6,941 nucleotides of DNA, from NCBI GenBank assembly GCA_003854995.1, contig RQOI01000062.1, positions 1 to 6,941 of the forward strand. Reading direction: 5' to 3'. This DNA is from Candidatus Zhuqueibacterota bacterium. Its GTDB lineage: Bacteria > Zhuqueibacterota > Zhuqueibacteria > Residuimicrobiales > Krinioviventaceae. Below the pieces are notes generated by a model. It saw only the letters and a program-made list of their open reading frames with translations, made no database searches and was not told where the DNA came from. A program made the position numbers and the translations under genes. Shown one piece after another: positions 5,169 through 6,941 of this stretch (its first letter is position 1; the number at the start of each line of letters is the position of its first letter).

Positions 5169-6941
5169 TTACTCTATGGGTTTGATCACTGCGACGAATC
5201 CTCCTCCGGGCGCCATCCTTGCCTGAAGAGAATCCTGCTTTGTCAATTTTGCCTGCGAGACGCTCACGCTCGCTGGCGTGCGCTCGGCGTCGGCGCCATC
5301 TGACCACATCGTCACGTCGTATTCGCCGTCGCCCAGAAAATCGAGCGGCAGATCGAGCGCGCGGGCGTCCCAATCGGTCATGGCGCCGATGTACCACGTT
5401 TTATCGGATCGGCGCGCCATGGCAATGTAATCGCCAATGACCCCGGCGATCACTCTGCTTTCGTCCCAGGAGGCGGGCACCACTTGCAGGAAATCGAGTC
5501 CGATCTGGCCGCGATAGTTGGCCGGGGCATCGCTCAGCATTTGCAGCGGACTTTCGAACACGACATACAGGGCCAATTGCTGACAACGAGTCGTCGGCAC
5601 CAGGGGATTTTTGTTCTGCGACTTGAATTCTGCGCGCGTGACATTGCGAAATCCGCCGGGCGTATAGTCCATCGGGCCCGCCAGCATGCGCGTGAAAGGT
5701 ATGGTGACATTGTGCTCCGGCGTGGCGCGGTCGCTCCACTTCAGATACTCCAGACCGAGAACGCCCTCGCGGGTCATCAGGTTCGGATAGGTGCGACGAA
5801 TGCCTGTCGGTTTGTAAGCGCCGTGAAAATCGACGCAGAGATGATGCTCCGCCGCCTTTTTCACGGTGTTGTGATAGAAATTGACGACGTACTGATCATC
5901 GCGATCCATGTAATCAATCTTGACGCCCTTGACGCCCCACTGCTCATAGAGCGCAAAGGCTTCATCCATTTGTTTTTCAACGCTTTTCCAGTTCAACCAG
6001 ATGAGTATATCCACTCCCTTGTCGTTGGCGTATCTCACCAGTCCCGGCATGTCGATCTCTGGAATTGTCTGTGTAATATCCGCTTCATTATTGCGGTGGT
6101 GGCCATACCAGCCGGCATCGATGAGCATATACTCCAGACCATTTTCGGCGGCAAAATCGATATAATGCTTCATGGTCGCATCATTCATGCCGCTCTTGAT
6201 GTTCGGGTCATCCACAATCTGCCCAGACCACCAGTCCCACGCCACTCGCCCCGCTTTGATCCACGATGGATCTGCAATGGCCAATGGCTCGTTGAGATTG
6301 AGAATGATATTGGACTCGATCAGATCGCCCGGCGTCTCGCCGATCATGACGACGCGCCAGGGAGATGCATGCGGCGTAGAAGCTTTGACGCAGACCTCTT
6401 CGCCCGGCCATGGGGAGAGGGCGGTGACGAGCGCGTTCGCGACGTCGCTGCCGTTCAGGTACATACCGGCATAGTCGGTCAGGTTCGCCTCGGTGATCGC
6501 CACGGTCGGACCGTCTTTGATTTCAATCGTCAAGGGTAAACCGACGAGCGCATCGGCCGCGATGTCATCTATCGTCGTCTGTTCATATTCTTTTTCATAA
6601 TTCAAGGTGAATCGACCGAGCTGCATGGCCCAGCAGGTGTGGTTCGCCGGGAAACGGAATTCGCTCTTTTCGGCGATGAGCTCAAAATCTTGCAGCGCAC
6701 TCTGCGCCGGGAATTCGTAGCGAAAGGCAGCGCCATCATCATAGGCGCGAAAAACGAGATTGATCTGGCGCTCGCCCGGCGTCTCTTTCAGTTCGACGAC
6801 CATCTCATTGCAGCTGTTGATGGCGCGTTTTGATTTGCCGACGATCAAGTCATATTCTTCATAAATGGATTTCGCGCTTTGCGCTTTGGCGACGAGCCGT
6901 TCCCCCCACTCGCCGCCCTGGAATTCGAGCTTTAGCGGCGA
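5169..6941 (-). CDS. Glycoside hydrolase family 97, retaining type (alpha-galactosidase/alpha-glucosidase), 5' end outside window
   Basis: The frame is open to the window edge at 6941, giving 590 visible residues; the start and any signal peptide are missing. TTG 6848 is not the start, because the 31 residues before it continue the GH97 N-terminal domain (SPLKLEF, YEEYDLIVGKSKR). Counting from the edge, a beta-sandwich domain spans about 1-230. A TIM barrel follows with VAWDWWSGQ (233-241), YMLIDAGWYG (271-280), GVKIDYMDRDDQ (339-350), FHGAYKPTGIRRTYPN (372-387), GLEYLKW (396-402) and AGPMDYTPGGF (421-431). A small C-terminal sandwich ends in GGGFVAVIKPIE. By recalled alignment, D343 corresponds to the nucleophile of the retaining enzyme BtGH97b and E398 to its acid/base, at the same 55-residue spacing. 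The inverting SusB bases are replaced (HGA instead of HEA). Family members release terminal alpha-linked glucose or galactose, usually in the periplasm. No susC/susD-like genes are visible. The stop TAA is followed by the GGA repeat. Confidence 0.93.
   Translation of the reverse strand, partial: SPLKLEFQGGEWGERLVAKAQSAKSIYEEYDLIVGKSKRAINSCNEMVVELKETPGERQINLVFRAYDDGAAFRYEFPAQSALQDFELIAEKSEFRFPANHTCWAMQLGRFTLNYEKEYEQTTIDDIAADALVGLPLTIEIKDGPTVAITEANLTDYAGMYLNGSDVANALVTALSPWPGEEVCVKASTPHASPWRVVMIGETPGDLIESNIILNLNEPLAIADPSWIKAGRVAWDWWSGQIVDDPNIKSGMNDATMKHYIDFAAENGLEYMLIDAGWYGHHRNNEADITQTIPEIDMPGLVRYANDKGVDILIWLNWKSVEKQMDEAFALYEQWGVKGVKIDYMDRDDQYVVNFYHNTVKKAAEHHLCVDFHGAYKPTGIRRTYPNLMTREGVLGLEYLKWSDRATPEHNVTIPFTRMLAGPMDYTPGGFRNVTRAEFKSQNKNPLVPTTRCQQLALYVVFESPLQMLSDAPANYRGQIGLDFLQVVPASWDESRVIAGVIGDYIAMARRSDKTWYIGAMTDWDARALDLPLDFLGDGEYDVTMWSDGADAERTPASVSVSQAKLTKQDSLQARMAPGGGFVAVIKPIE

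Noticed and set aside
5484..6539. Long plus-strand open frame (351 codons) opposite the GH97 gene
   Set aside because: It lies wholly antisense to a well-conserved enzyme, its translation is rich in His, Arg and Ile without domain pattern, and the codon positions mirror the real gene.
1..6941. Mobile elements, CRISPR arrays, RNA genes, defence or toxin-antitoxin genes
   Set aside because: Nearly all bases are covered by housekeeping or metabolic genes; I saw no transposase, integrase, regularly spaced repeats or tRNA-like cloverleaf.

Overview
The window looks like chromosomal DNA from a Gram-negative-type bacterium. The evidence is a lipoprotein-like RlpA-family envelope protein, a TPR protein of the outer-membrane/periplasmic kind, and a GH97 glycosidase, a family that is mostly periplasmic. 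GH97, the D/S/T-rich TPR protein and a two-subunit PyrK-PyrD together would fit a member of the FCB superphylum (Bacteroidota, KSB1, Calditrichota, Zixibacteria and similar). That placement is inference from gene content only. I see no mobile element, tRNA, rRNA or CRISPR array.

Plus strand, 1-4266: five genes read in one direction. They are the 3' part of a TPR protein, pyrK, pyrD, a small RlpA-like lipoprotein gene and cdsA. After a 58-nt gap behind the TPR gene, the last four are packed tightly. pyrK and pyrD overlap by 8 nt. pyrD/rlpA and rlpA/cdsA each overlap by 4 nt as GTGA, with clear Shine-Dalgarno sequences, so they are very likely co-transcribed and translationally coupled. PyrK and PyrD together form the NAD-linked dihydroorotate dehydrogenase of pyrimidine synthesis. 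CdsA spends CTP to activate phosphatidate for phospholipid synthesis. The RlpA-like protein is an envelope/peptidoglycan protein. The operon therefore combines pyrimidine supply with envelope building.

Minus strand, 4232-6941: two genes converge on the operon. The first encodes a stand-alone acyltransferase domain of the 2-oxo-acid dehydrogenase E2 type without lipoyl or subunit-binding domains. Its 3' end overlaps the end of cdsA by 35 nt. The second is a GH97 glycoside hydrolase whose 5' end lies outside the window. Its catalytic residues match the retaining (alpha-galactosidase-like) branch rather than the inverting SusB branch. The 106 nt between these two genes hold a striking GGA/TCC inverted repeat.

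I do not find a convincing novel system. The points most worth a second look are the altered RlpA active site, the orphan E2-like enzyme with its basic insert, the GH97 mechanism call and the GGA hairpin.
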